Below are positions 17,764 to 26,437 of a DNA stretch of 64,000 bases, piece by piece (the stretch's first letter is position 1; each line of letters starts with the position of its first letter). The position numbers and the translations under genes are program-made. This DNA comes from Maribacter sp. 4G9 (GTDB lineage: Bacteria > Bacteroidota > Bacteroidia > Flavobacteriales > Flavobacteriaceae). Location: NCBI RefSeq assembly GCF_002742265.1, contig NZ_MDGL01000020.1, positions 1 through 64,000 on the forward strand, written 5' to 3'. The notes under the pieces were generated by a model, which was not told the origin of the DNA, did not search any database, and worked only from the letters and a program-made list of their open reading frames with translations.

Positions 17764-20028
17764 ATGGAGGAGTGGCAAAAATCGATAGCAAAGGTTCTTC
17801 AACATCATTTTGATATTTCCAAACCTTCTATATCCGGCATGGAAGGATATGAAAGCCGAAATTTTAAAATTGTATCCCAAGAAAATTCGTATGTCCTGAA
17901 AGTCTACGAAGCTACCCCCTCCAATAAAGCTGAAATCGATGGGGAATCGAACAATTTAATGCAGCTCCAAGAATTGCATCGGTACGATTTTCCCTTGCCC
18001 CTCAAATCGAAAAATGGTACCTATTGGATACAAGAAAATGATACCCTATACCGATTGCTAACATATGTTGAGGGTGAATTTTTAGGTGACATTTCCCGTA
18101 GTAAAACCTTGGCCCATGCATTGGGGGTTTTTTTGGCGGAAATAGACACCATAACCATCCCTATGTACGACGCTCCTACCATGGCAAAGCAGACGGCTTG
18201 GGATCTTCGGCATTTCTATAAAAATGAAAAGTTCATAGCATATATTCCAGACCCCAAGCATCGGAGTTTGGTTGAATATTTCTTTATGCAGTTCAAAGAA
18301 AAGGTAATTCCGCAGCAAGGGCGATTACGAATGGGTATCGTTCATAACGATGCTAATGAATGGAACGTGTTGACCAGAAACAATTCCATATCGGGCATTA
18401 TAGACTTTGGGGATATGTGCTACACTTGGACCATCAATGAACTGGCCGTGGCACTCACCTACTACATGATGGAAAAGGAAGATCCCTTGGAGTATGCCGT
18501 GGCGCTTATCAAAGGCTACCACTCCATTAGGCCGCTTGAGACAATAGAGTTGGACGTTCTTTATTATTTGATAGCCGCCCGTTTGTGTACCAGTGTCTGT
18601 AATTCGGCGTATGCCAAAAAGCAAAACCCCAATTCAGCATACATCATCGTCAGCGAGAAACCGGCTTGGAAACTATTGCACCTTTGGCTCACCATACATC
18701 CTATAGCGGCGAACAATGCCTTTAGAAAGGCCGCCGGTTTTCCATCGATACCAACGAACACCCTAAAAAAGGAGCTGGAACTTAGAAAAAAATTCATTAG
18801 TAGTTCCTTATCGCTAAGTTACAAGGAACCCATACATATGGTGCGATCGGCGTTCCAGTATATGTACGATGACAAAGGAAACACCATTTTGGATGCCTAT
18901 AACAATATCATGCTGGTGGGTCACTGCCATCCAAAAGTCGTAGAGGCCGGACAGCGCACATTCGCCAGGCTGAACACCAACACCCGCTATGTGTATGACG
19001 AGCTCCAGTCCTATAGCGAGAAACTGTTGTCAAAATTCCCAGATTCCCTGAACAAGATCTTTTTTGTGAATTCTGGAAGTGCCGCAAGCGATCTGGCCAT
19101 CCGCTTGGCCCAAACGCATACCCAAAAAAACAAGATAATGGTCATGGAACACGGGTACCATGGCAATACCCGCATGGGTGTCGATATCAGCCATTATAAA
19201 TACGAACACCAAGGAGGTACGGGAAAAAAGGAATATATCCTGGAAGCACCCATGCCCAAGATTTTTGGATCTGGCTTTGATACCGAAGCAGATGCCTGTA
19301 CCTATTATGCTGGGAAAACACAGTCAGAAATTGAAAAATACAAATCGGAAATTGGTGCGTTCATTGCAGAACCTATTATTGGGTGTGGAGGGCAGGTACC
19401 GCTACCCAAAGACTACCTAAGGCACATCTATCCAAAAATACGGGCACAGGGCGGGGTGTGCATTAGCGATGAAGTCCAAGTAGGCTTCGGGAGGCTGGGC
19501 AAGTACTTTTGGGGCTATCAAATGTACGATGTCGTTCCCGATATTGTCATACTAGGAAAACCCATGGGAAATGGGCATCCCATAGGCGCAGTCATCACCA
19601 CCAATGAAATTGCCCAAAGCTTTGAAAACGGATTGGAGTTTTTTAGTTCATTTGGGGGCAATCCCGTATCCTGCGCTATTGGAGAGGCCGTATTGGATGT
19701 CATCCAGGAAGAGCAATTGGATGCCCAAGCCCAACAAACAGGATCCTATTTAAAAGATCTTTTGGTAGACTTAGGCAAACGGTTTCCAGAGCTGGCCGAT
19801 GTGCGGGGCGAAGGTCTGTTCCTAGGCGTGGAAATTACGGACGAAAACAACCAACCTGATAAAAAACACGCCCAATATCTAAAAAATGGATTGAGAAATA
19901 ACAATATACTCATTGGAACGGATGGCCCACAGGACAATGTCTTGAAGATAAAGCCTCCCTTATATTTTAACAGGGATAATTGCAATATGCTGATAAGCCA
20001 AATGGAAATGCTTTTACAGAAAAAATAA
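17764..20028 (+). CDS. Fusion of APH-type kinase and class III aminotransferase/phospho-lyase
   Basis: A 754-residue bifunctional protein. Residues 1-300 are an aminoglycoside-phosphotransferase-fold kinase with the catalytic loop H194-N-D196 to N201 and the metal site D214-F-G-D217. Residues about 330-754 are a class III PLP enzyme with GSAASDLAIRLA, DEVQVGFGR and the Schiff-base Lys599 in ILGKPMGNGHPIGAV. In animals, hydroxylysine kinase and the phospho-lyases for 5-phosphohydroxylysine and phosphoethanolamine are separate members of these two families. A fused kinase plus phospho-lyase that phosphorylates an amino alcohol and then eliminates phosphate and ammonia is the best inference. Substrate unknown. 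Expressed alone; the next gene starts 51 bp later. Confidence 0.8.
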   Translation: MEEWQKSIAKVLQHHFDISKPSISGMEGYESRNFKIVSQENSYVLKVYEATPSNKAEIDGESNNLMQLQELHRYDFPLPLKSKNGTYWIQENDTLYRLLTYVEGEFLGDISRSKTLAHALGVFLAEIDTITIPMYDAPTMAKQTAWDLRHFYKNEKFIAYIPDPKHRSLVEYFFMQFKEKVIPQQGRLRMGIVHNDANEWNVLTRNNSISGIIDFGDMCYTWTINELAVALTYYMMEKEDPLEYAVALIKGYHSIRPLETIELDVLYYLIAARLCTSVCNSAYAKKQNPNSAYIIVSEKPAWKLLHLWLTIHPIAANNAFRKAAGFPSIPTNTLKKELELRKKFISSSLSLSYKEPIHMVRSAFQYMYDDKGNTILDAYNNIMLVGHCHPKVVEAGQRTFARLNTNTRYVYDELQSYSEKLLSKFPDSLNKIFFVNSGSAASDLAIRLAQTHTQKNKIMVMEHGYHGNTRMGVDISHYKYEHQGGTGKKEYILEAPMPKIFGSGFDTEADACTYYAGKTQSEIEKYKSEIGAFIAEPIIGCGGQVPLPKDYLRHIYPKIRAQGGVCISDEVQVGFGRLGKYFWGYQMYDVVPDIVILGKPMGNGHPIGAVITTNEIAQSFENGLEFFSSFGGNPVSCAIGEAVLDVIQEEQLDAQAQQTGSYLKDLLVDLGKRFPELADVRGEGLFLGVEITDENNQPDKKHAQYLKNGLRNNNILIGTDGPQDNVLKIKPPLYFNRDNCNMLISQMEMLLQKK

Positions 20029-20079
20029 TTTATCTACCTTTAGAGGGACTAATCAAATAAATAAAATATTTCCCCCCAA

Positions 20080-20442
20080 ATGAAAGATATAGGTCTTGCC
20101 TTTTTCAGAATTGCCGTTTCCGCCATGATGATCACCCATGGTCTTCCTAAATTTCAAAAATTGATATCCGGTAACTTTGAGTTTGGTGACCCCATTGGAA
20201 TTGGTGCTGCCCCATCGTTGTTCCTTGCGGTCATTGGAGAGTTCATCTGTCCCATCCTGGTAATTATTGGTTTTAAGACCCGTTTTGCGGCGATACCCAC
20301 GGCTATCACTATGGCCGTTGCAGGTTTTATAGCACATGCCGCAGATTCTTTTGGCACAAAGGAAAAAGCCTTGTTATACCTGGTAGCGTTCATTACCATC
20401 GCCTTGTTGGGACCCGGGAAATTCAGTATTGATAAGAAGTAA
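20080..20442 (+). CDS. DoxX-family membrane protein
   Basis: The 120-residue integral membrane protein has about four hydrophobic segments and the DoxX-type start (GLAFFRIAVSAMMITHGLPK) with a conserved polar HGLPKF patch in the first helix and GEFICPILVIIGFKTR in the second. The family is linked to quinone or redox functions but its activity is unresolved. It ends immediately before the convergent holA stop (20443), with no room for a separate terminator. Confidence 0.8.
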   Translation: MKDIGLAFFRIAVSAMMITHGLPKFQKLISGNFEFGDPIGIGAAPSLFLAVIGEFICPILVIIGFKTRFAAIPTAITMAVAGFIAHAADSFGTKEKALLYLVAFITIALLGPGKFSIDKK

Positions 20443-21444
20443 TCAAAGGATCTTATACAAAAGTTCCTTTAAGAGGTCCGCTTGGTCTATATTAGAGGCA
20501 TTCACGCCCTTTCCCTTAAGATCAAGCTCCCGCAGGCTGCCTATGATCTGACTCACCCTTTTCATAGGGAAATTTCTTGCCGCTGTTTGATATTCACCCA
20601 CAAAATAGGGATTAATTTTTAGTACACTGGCCACATTTTTGGGAGAGTGGTCATTAAGACCATGGTATTGCAATAATTGTGCGAAAAAGCTATGCAATAG
20701 TGTTATCGTAAGCACAAAGGGATTGTCCTTGGGGTTTTGGGCAAAGTAGTTGACTATTTTAGTCGCCTTCAATATGTTACGTTCACCAATGGCCTTTTTA
20801 AGTTCAAAATTGTTGTAATCCTTGCTTATTCCAATGTATTGTTCAATATCGTCCGGTGTAATTTCCTTTTTTTGGGGAATGGCCAATTTAAGCTTTTCCA
20901 GTTCATTGTGTATTCTTCCCAAATCCGTGCCCAAATATTCAACCAACATAATGGCGGCCTTATGGGAAATGGAGTAACCACCGGAAACCAAGGTTTTTCG
21001 TAACCATTCAGAAACTTGGTTCTCATAAAGTTTGTTGCTCTCAAAAACGACGCCGTTTTTCTTTATGTGCTTATAAAGGGTTTTTTTTTTGTCGAGTTTC
21101 TTGTATTTATAGCAGAAAACCAGCACTGTGCTCATTTGGGGATTTTGGGCATAGGGGCTAAGATTTTCGATGGTTCTGGACAAATGTTGGGCCTCTTTGA
21201 CAATGACGACTTGTCTTTCGGCCATCATGGGGAACCGTTTTGCATTTCCAACGATATCCTCTATGGAAACGTCCCTTCCGTACAAGACCATTTGGTTGAA
21301 ACCCTTTTCCTCTTCCGTTAAGACCTTGTCAGCTATATAGGATGCTATCTTGTCAATAAAGTAGGCTTCCTCACCAAATAGGAAATAAATGGGTTTTATA
21401 TTTCCCTGCTTTATGTCATTTACGATTTGTAGTGCTTCGTCCAT
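20443..21444 (-). CDS. holA: DNA polymerase III delta subunit (HolA)
   Basis: The 333-residue protein is the clamp-loader delta subunit, which opens the beta clamp. It starts MDEALQIVNDIKQGNIKPIY followed by FLFGEEAYFIDK, the family's N-terminal signature (Y-x-L-x-G-x-E-x-x-x-x-x), and continues with the AAA+-like fold without Walker A, as expected. The C-terminal collar domain includes ELDLKGKGVNASNIDQADLL near the end. It is divergent to the HsdR-N-domain gene, whose start lies only 26 bp away, so the two promoters must overlap. Confidence 0.9.
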   Translation of the reverse strand: MDEALQIVNDIKQGNIKPIYFLFGEEAYFIDKIASYIADKVLTEEEKGFNQMVLYGRDVSIEDIVGNAKRFPMMAERQVVIVKEAQHLSRTIENLSPYAQNPQMSTVLVFCYKYKKLDKKKTLYKHIKKNGVVFESNKLYENQVSEWLRKTLVSGGYSISHKAAIMLVEYLGTDLGRIHNELEKLKLAIPQKKEITPDDIEQYIGISKDYNNFELKKAIGERNILKATKIVNYFAQNPKDNPFVLTITLLHSFFAQLLQYHGLNDHSPKNVASVLKINPYFVGEYQTAARNFPMKRVSQIIGSLRELDLKGKGVNASNIDQADLLKELLYKIL

Positions 21445-21470
21445 TCGGAAAAAATCATCAATTTTGTACC

Positions 21471-21917
21471 ATGCAGCCGCTTAACTTTCCCAAGTATGAC
21501 TTTAGGTTCAAAAGTAGTCAAAATTCGGCCCTTATTTTTGACATGGTCCGCAAAAAGTTTGTGGTGCTCACACCGGAAGAATGGGTTAGGCAGCATGTAC
21601 TTACGTTTCTTACCCTGGAAAAAAAATATCCGTTAAGCCATATAAACGTTGAAAAACAGATCGTCTATAACGGATTACGAAAAAGGTATGATATCGTCAT
21701 CTTTAACCCAAACGGCACCATCCATTTATTGGTCGAGTGCAAGGCGCCACACATCAACATTTCCCAAACCACCTTTGATCAAATTGCCCAATATAATTTT
21801 AAGCTAAATGCCTCCTATTTAATGGTTACGAATGGATTGGAACATTACATGTGCCAAATGAATTTCCAAGATGAAAAATATAAGTTTTTAAAGGAGATTC
21901 CTGAATTTAGCCGTTAA
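21471..21917 (+). CDS. Stand-alone type I restriction R N-terminal-domain protein
   Basis: A 148-residue protein (start ATG 21471, MQPLNFPKYDFRFKSSQNS) that consists of only the N-terminal nuclease-fold domain of HsdR (HSDR_N_2 type). The PD-(D/E)xK core is visible as RYDIVIF, then HLLVECKAP, so Asp, Glu and Lys are all present. It has no helicase. Proteins of this kind are widespread in Bacteroidota next to holA and are of unknown function; the conserved place suggests a housekeeping DNA role rather than restriction. The next gene, a glycosyltransferase, starts 12 bp downstream. Confidence 0.8.
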   Translation: MQPLNFPKYDFRFKSSQNSALIFDMVRKKFVVLTPEEWVRQHVLTFLTLEKKYPLSHINVEKQIVYNGLRKRYDIVIFNPNGTIHLLVECKAPHINISQTTFDQIAQYNFKLNASYLMVTNGLEHYMCQMNFQDEKYKFLKEIPEFSR

Positions 21918-21929
21918 TTTGCAATCGTT

Positions 21930-22934
21930 TTGAAGATTGCCATTGTCATACTTAATTGGAACGGGGAGGTGCTCCTGGAACGCTATTTGCCATCGGTCGT
22001 AAAATATTCCGAAGGAATTGCGGATATTTATGTTGCCGATAATGCGTCTACTGACGGTTCCATCGAATTTCTTAAACAGCATTATCCGAACATCCATATA
22101 GTTCAAAACAGTGCGAACGGTGGATTCGCCAAAGGCTATAACGATGCCTTAAGAAATGTACAGGCCGATATCTACTGTCTATTGAATTCCGATGTAGAGG
22201 TCTCAAAAGACTGGCTTACGCCTGTTATCGAATTTTTCATTGAACGTTCCGATGCCGCCATTGTCCAACCAAAAATTTTAGATTTATTAAAAAGGGATTA
22301 TTTTGAGTATGCGGGAGCGGCCGGAGGTTTTATAGACCAATTGGGATATCCGTTTTGTAGGGGAAGGATCTTCCAAAGTCTTGAAAAAGACCAAGGGCAG
22401 TACGATGATGTAAGAGAAATCTTTTGGGCCACCGGTGCCTGTATGTTTGTGCGTTCCAAGGTATATTGGGAATTGGAAGGATTTGACCCCGATTATTTCG
22501 CGCATCAGGAGGAGGTAGATTTTTGCTGGAGGGCCAAAAACCAAGGGTACAAGGTGTTTTATTTGGGTGCTTCCAAGGTGTACCATCTTGGTGGATCTAC
22601 ATTGAGCAATATGAACCCAAAAAAAACCTACCTTAACTTTAGGAATTCACTTTTTTCGATTACCAAGAACCTTCCAAGAAGAAAGGCCCTAATTATTATT
22701 GCCGTTCGGCTTTTATTGGATGGCATTGCTGCGGTGCGCTTTATCATTCAATTTAGGTTTAGACATTGTTGGGCCATATTACGGGCACATCTAAGTTTTT
22801 ATCGTAAGTTTAGGGGTATGTATAAAAAGCGTGAAAAAGCTAAATTCATATTAAAATATTATATTGTAAAATCCATCGTATGGTCTTACTTCGTAAATGG
22901 AGTAAAGAATTTTAACATTTTAGTAAAAGATTAA
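21930..22934 (+). CDS. Family 2 glycosyltransferase
   Basis: The 334-residue GT-A enzyme transfers a sugar from a nucleotide donor, probably to a cell-surface glycan. It begins with TTG (KIAIVILNWNG, the usual family start). It carries VADNASTDGS, the donor/metal site LLNSDVEV and the acceptor motif FAHQEEVDFCWRAKNQGYKV. The C-terminal ~90 residues are basic with hydrophobic helices and look membrane-associated. The form is that of rhamnosyltransferase-like (WbbL) members. It follows the HsdR-N-domain gene by 12 bp and precedes the OmpA lipoprotein by 92 bp with its own promoter box. Confidence 0.85.
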   Translation: MKIAIVILNWNGEVLLERYLPSVVKYSEGIADIYVADNASTDGSIEFLKQHYPNIHIVQNSANGGFAKGYNDALRNVQADIYCLLNSDVEVSKDWLTPVIEFFIERSDAAIVQPKILDLLKRDYFEYAGAAGGFIDQLGYPFCRGRIFQSLEKDQGQYDDVREIFWATGACMFVRSKVYWELEGFDPDYFAHQEEVDFCWRAKNQGYKVFYLGASKVYHLGGSTLSNMNPKKTYLNFRNSLFSITKNLPRRKALIIIAVRLLLDGIAAVRFIIQFRFRHCWAILRAHLSFYRKFRGMYKKREKAKFILKYYIVKSIVWSYFVNGVKNFNILVKD

Positions 22935-22967
22935 CTAAGAACCACTATAAACGTTTGTCAAAAACTA

Positions 22968-22975
22968 TAATTTTG
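22968..22975 (+). promoter_or_regulatory. Candidate -7 box (TAATTTTG) for the OmpA lipoprotein
   Basis: TAATTTTG fits TAnnTTTG exactly. There is no TTG at 19-21 bp upstream (the nearest, in GTTTGTC, is only 10 bp away). The leader to the ATG at 23027 would be about 45 nt. Confidence 0.4.
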
Positions 22976-23026
22976 ATTCCGTTTAAGTAAATAAGTAAAT
23001 AACAAACATTAATATAGTAAGCAATT

Positions 23027-23884
23027 ATGAAAAAAATCGTTTTAGGCTGTCTTGGAGTAACGCTATTATTGTCTTCCTGTGTTTCACAGAAGAAATATGC
23101 CGATCTTGAGGCAAAACAAAAAGAGACCCAAGATTTATTGAATTCGGCAACCGTGAAGTTGAACGATTGTTTGGAAGAAAAGGCCACGGCCTCATCAAGG
23201 CTTCAAACCTTGGAAGATCAAAATGCCTTTTTGAAAGCCAATAATCAGGAGTTGATCAATAACATGGGCAACCTAACGACCTTAACCACCAAAGGTGCCG
23301 AGAACTTAGAGAAATCCTTAGAGAGTTTAAAAGAGAAAGATCTAACGATCCGTAAGCTGAACGATGCGATTACCAGAAGGGACTCCGTAAACCTTTCCTT
23401 GGTACAGAGCTTAAAAGGCGTTTTGGGCAATTTGGATGACGAGGATATTGAAATCAGCGTAGAGAAAGGTGTTGTTTTCGTATCTATTTCCGATAAACTA
23501 TTATTTAGCAGCGGAAGCTACAACGTAACCAATAGAGCTAAAGAAGTTCTTGGGAAAGTAGCCAAAGTAGTTAACAACAAGCCCGATTTTGAGTTTATGG
23601 TAGAAGGCCATACCGATAATGTACCTTACAGAAGTGGCGTATTGTTGGACAACTGGGACCTAAGTGTGAAAAGAGCTACTGCGGTAGTTAGAATATTGCA
23701 AAACGATTTTGGTGTTGATCCCAAGCGTATGACCGCTGCGGGTAGGGCTGAATATGTTCCTGTTTCCCAAACTGAGAAATCCAAGAACAGAAGAACAAGA
23801 ATCGTTGTACTTCCAAAAATCGATCAGTTCTATAGCATGATTGAAGAGGGAATGAAAGATCCTGCCATCAATGGTGGACGATAA
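23027..23884 (+). CDS. OmpA-family peptidoglycan-binding lipoprotein
   Basis: A 285-residue outer-membrane lipoprotein: signal peptide with lipobox LLSSC (Cys18), a long coiled coil (about 25-130), then an OmpA/MotB domain (about 150-270). The peptidoglycan-binding residues are present in GHTDNVPY (Asp) and NWDLSVKRATAV (Arg). It would anchor the outer membrane to the wall. A strong terminator follows the stop codon at once (23911-23938). A shorter, degenerate relative lies at 32448. Confidence 0.9.
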   Translation: MKKIVLGCLGVTLLLSSCVSQKKYADLEAKQKETQDLLNSATVKLNDCLEEKATASSRLQTLEDQNAFLKANNQELINNMGNLTTLTTKGAENLEKSLESLKEKDLTIRKLNDAITRRDSVNLSLVQSLKGVLGNLDDEDIEISVEKGVVFVSISDKLLFSSGSYNVTNRAKEVLGKVAKVVNNKPDFEFMVEGHTDNVPYRSGVLLDNWDLSVKRATAVVRILQNDFGVDPKRMTAAGRAEYVPVSQTEKSKNRRTRIVVLPKIDQFYSMIEEGMKDPAINGGR

Positions 23885-23910
23885 TTACTCCCTTCAAAAT
23901 ATATTTAAAA

Positions 23911-23938
23911 GGCGGCTCCAATGGAGCCGCTTTTTTTA
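23911..23938 (+). terminator. Intrinsic terminator after the OmpA lipoprotein
   Basis: GCGGCTCCA pairs with TGGAGCCGC (23912-23930) and is followed by seven T (23931-23937). It may also serve the convergent small gene that ends at 23936. Confidence 0.9.
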
Positions 23939-24127
23939 TTCCAATTTTCCGGACATTTTTAGATAATCCCTTAAAACCAATAAGAACAAGACCAACCAAA
24001 TTAAACGATAAACCCAGATATTCATTTCTAATCCAAAAAATTGTCCCGTATCGCCCATACCGAAAAAGCTATAGACAATCGTTACCACAGCGATAGCCAT
24101 TCCTATAATTAGTATTGTCTTTCTCAT
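23936..24127 (-). CDS. Small two-helix membrane protein (63 aa)
   Basis: Family not recognised. The product has two hydrophobic helices (TILIIGMAIAVVTIVYSFFG and IWVYRLIWLVLFLLVL) and a short basic C-terminus. Its stop overlaps the T-tail of the convergent OmpA terminator. It is a typical size for a small inner-membrane protein. A gene-free stretch of 751 bp lies upstream of it. Confidence 0.6.
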   Translation of the reverse strand: MRKTILIIGMAIAVVTIVYSFFGMGDTGQFFGLEMNIWVYRLIWLVLFLLVLRDYLKMSGKLE

Positions 24128-24340
24128 TTATCTATCATTAAATATTGATTATACATTAATTTTCGGAACTATTGAACAAGTTATTGAATATAAGGTAATT
24201 GTCTCTTGTTTTTAGTTTTTCATACGTTTAAAATTAGGTCAATAGCTTGATTTTTAAGCATTTCCTTTTATAGAGGTATTTAACCTACCATAACAAATCC
24301 CTCGATGAGGGTTTCATTTGATTTTGGATAGGATTATGGG

Positions 24341-24510
24341 CTCCTCCCTTTTGATAAAGGGAGGTGGCGCGACCTAAGTCGCGCCGGGGGTTAGAAAGCA
24401 CGGATCACAATGATAGGACCAAAAGCACAGGGATAGCTCCCAAATTTTGGGTCAGGTTAAACTCCCCGTCCCGCAAGCGGGCCACCCCACTTCATCTGAA
24501 GCGGGGAGCT
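24341..24510. repeat. Inverted pair of bipartite hairpin (REP-like) elements
   Basis: Copy A (24341-24392) reads: hairpin CCTCCCTTT/AAAGGGAGG, then TGGC, then hairpin GGCGCGAC-CTAA-GTCGCGCC, then GGGGGTT. Copy B (24458-24510, on the minus strand) has the same order: CTCCCC hairpin with GCTTCAGATGAAG, then TGGC, then hairpin CCCGC-TT-GCGGG, then ACGGGGAGTTT. The two face each other across about 65 bp. The stems differ in sequence but keep pairing, which suggests structure-level selection or independent acquisition. Confidence 0.65.
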
Positions 24511-24689
24511 GTTAAAATAATCCACTATTCCAATATTAAAAATTTTAACGCATCATTAGTAATCATAAAAATTAATATAGTTTTTGAATAAAAACCCATC
24601 GTGTATTTTTAAACATTGTATGTCTCCAAGTGGTTTATAGAATAAAATAAGAAAGTTGGAATTGAGAAGTGGAATTTTTATTTGGTTTT

Positions 24690-24850
24690 TTCTCGATACG
24701 ATTTTGCAGACCACAAAATCACTCGAACCGACAACGTATTAGGTCTTCGGATTCAAAGTAAACTACCTCGGGGCAAGCCCACTAGGCATTCGCAGGAAAC
24801 AAATTTTTAATTTCAAGGCAAGCCTCGGAGTATTAAACCCTTTGGCGGTG
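24690..24850. repeat. Possible second dispersed intergenic repeat
   Basis: The octamer GGCAAGCC occurs twice, at 24772-24779 inside CCTCGGGGCAAGCCC and at 24817-24824 inside GGCAAGCCTCGGAG. GC content is locally higher than in the AT-rich surroundings. Its repeat nature can only be shown by comparing the rest of the genome. Confidence 0.3.
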
Positions 24851-24878
24851 CCAATAAAGATAGGAAATGCTATAACTT

Positions 24879-25499
24879 TTAAATGATATCGATATCCCCC
24901 TTGCCTTCCCTTATGACCTCTGGAAAACCTGTGGACAGGTCTATGATGGTAGAGGCCACATTGCCCCCATATCCCCCATCAATCACAATATCCACCAAAT
25001 TATCCCATTTTTCATAAATCAGTTCTGGGTCCGTGGTATACTCCAAAACATCGTCATCATCCCTAATGGAGGTCGACACAATGGGATTGCCCAGTCCCTG
25101 TACCAAGGCTCTGGCAATGTTATTGTCCGGCACCCGTATTCCCACGGTCTTCTTCTTTTTAAAATCCTTAGGCAAGTTATTGTTCCCAGGCAAAATAAAA
25201 GTATAGGGTCCTGGCAAGGCCCTTTTTAGGATTTTAAACGTAGCGGTATCTATTTGTCTGGCATAATCAGAAAGGTTGCTTAAATCGGCACAAATGAAGG
25301 ACCAATTTGCTTTTTCTAATTTAATGCCCTTGATCCTGGCAATTTTTTCAAGGGCCCTTGAATTGGTAATATCACATCCCAGACCGTAGACCGTATCCGT
25401 AGGATATATAACCAGTCCCCCTTTTCGCAATACCTGTGCCACTTTGGCTATCTCCTTTGGATTGGGGTTCTCTTCGTATATTCTAATAAGTTCGGCCAT
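24879..25499 (-). CDS. Sua5/YciO/YrdC-family threonylcarbamoyl-AMP synthase
   Basis: The 206-residue protein fits the TsaC/Sua5/YciO family, which makes threonylcarbamoyl-AMP for the t6A37 modification of ANN-decoding tRNAs. Visible motifs are the entrance GGLVIYPTDTVYGLGCDI with the KxR region IARIKGIKLEKANWSF, ALPGPYTFILPG, and the strand TVGIRVPD followed by NPIVSTSI. It lacks the extra Sua5 C-terminal domain. YciO-type members are close relatives with weaker activity, so the enzyme assignment is probable rather than certain. It is 9 bp downstream of the GH16 gene. Confidence 0.85.
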   Translation of the reverse strand: MAELIRIYEENPNPKEIAKVAQVLRKGGLVIYPTDTVYGLGCDITNSRALEKIARIKGIKLEKANWSFICADLSNLSDYARQIDTATFKILKRALPGPYTFILPGNNNLPKDFKKKKTVGIRVPDNNIARALVQGLGNPIVSTSIRDDDDVLEYTTDPELIYEKWDNLVDIVIDGGYGGNVASTIIDLSTGFPEVIREGKGDIDII

Positions 25500-25508
25500 G
25501 TAATTCTA

Positions 25509-26393
25509 TTATTTCTGATACACCCTTACATAATCTACTTCCATAACCGCTGGAAAAATAGTGTTGTCCACACCTTCAAGTCCGCCCCAATTTCCACCAA
25601 CGGCAATATTAATCAAAAAATAAAAAGGCTTTGAAAAGGGCCAATTATCCGAACTGGAATTCGCCGGTCTTATGAAGTTCAGTTGCACATTTTCCGCAGT
25701 GTCTATGTAAAACCTCATATATTTATCCGTCCAAAGAACGCCATAGGTGTGAAATTCTTCCTCTATAGTTTCCAAAGGCACGGGTCCGGAAGTAATCTGG
25801 GTGCCCTTGACATGATTGTTCGCTGTACTATGAATAGAAAAATGGACCTCGTTTGGGCTGTAGCTCACATATTCCATAATATCAATTTCGCCACAAGCGG
25901 GCCATCCAACGGAATTTATATCGTTGCCCAACATCCAAAGGGCCGGCCAAATTCCCTTTCCTTTATACTCGGGAATTTTAGCGCGAATCTCAATTTTGCC
26001 ATATCTGAACTCTTTCTTGCTATTTAATCTAGCGGAGGTATAATTACTCCCATCAAAGATCTCTTTTTTGGCAATGATCTTTAAAGTGCCATCGCCAACT
26101 TCCACATTGCCCTCGCTGATATAATTTTGAAGTTCATTGTTTCCCCAACCGTGATTCCCCGTTTCAAGCTTCCAGTTTTCAGTGGAAAGTGTCGTACCAT
26201 CGAATTCATCGCTCCAAACCAATTGTGCATCGTCCCAATAATCGGGAGCAAAGACATCTTCCCCGGTAGGGGGAGTCTCAAAATTTTCAGGAAGAACGCT
26301 TTCCAATGGCTCTTCTGCTACGGAAGAACTTTGACAAGATGCCATCAAAAAAGAAAAGGCGATAAACAGAATGGACAATCTATATTTTATCAT
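25509..26393 (-). CDS. GH16 endo-beta-glucanase (laminarinase-type) lipoprotein
   Basis: A 294-residue surface lipoprotein with signal peptide and lipobox (LMASC, Cys20), a short linker, and a glycoside hydrolase family 16 jelly-roll. The catalytic motif is GEIDIMEY, the E-x-D-x-x-E form of laminarinases, with upstream WPALWMLG and downstream HTYGVLW and WPFSKPFYFLINIAVGGNWGG. It probably cuts beta-1,3-glucans such as laminarin, fitting a marine lifestyle. No SusC/SusD pair is nearby, so it is not in a polysaccharide utilisation locus here. Confidence 0.9.
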   Translation of the reverse strand: MIKYRLSILFIAFSFLMASCQSSSVAEEPLESVLPENFETPPTGEDVFAPDYWDDAQLVWSDEFDGTTLSTENWKLETGNHGWGNNELQNYISEGNVEVGDGTLKIIAKKEIFDGSNYTSARLNSKKEFRYGKIEIRAKIPEYKGKGIWPALWMLGNDINSVGWPACGEIDIMEYVSYSPNEVHFSIHSTANNHVKGTQITSGPVPLETIEEEFHTYGVLWTDKYMRFYIDTAENVQLNFIRPANSSSDNWPFSKPFYFLINIAVGGNWGGLEGVDNTIFPAVMEVDYVRVYQK

Positions 26394-26437
26394 CGGTAAA
26401 GAAATTTATACCAATTTAGTGATTTAAGCCTTAACCG

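Larger units (their letters stand above)
24128..24878. other. Gene-free stretch of 751 bp with palindromic repeat elements
   Basis: No coding frame is convincing. AT-rich sequence (24128-24330) leads into an inverted pair of two-hairpin elements (24341-24510). After another AT-rich part comes a segment (about 24690-24850) with GC-rich blocks, including CCTCGGGGCAAGCCC at 24766-24780 and GGCAAGCCTCGGAG at 24817-24830, which looks like a second kind of dispersed non-coding repeat. Confidence 0.6.

Noticed and set aside
24364-24591. Open frame of 75 codons across the hairpin elements
   Set aside because: Composition follows the palindromes (Arg/Ser/Pro-rich), with no family match and no promoter.
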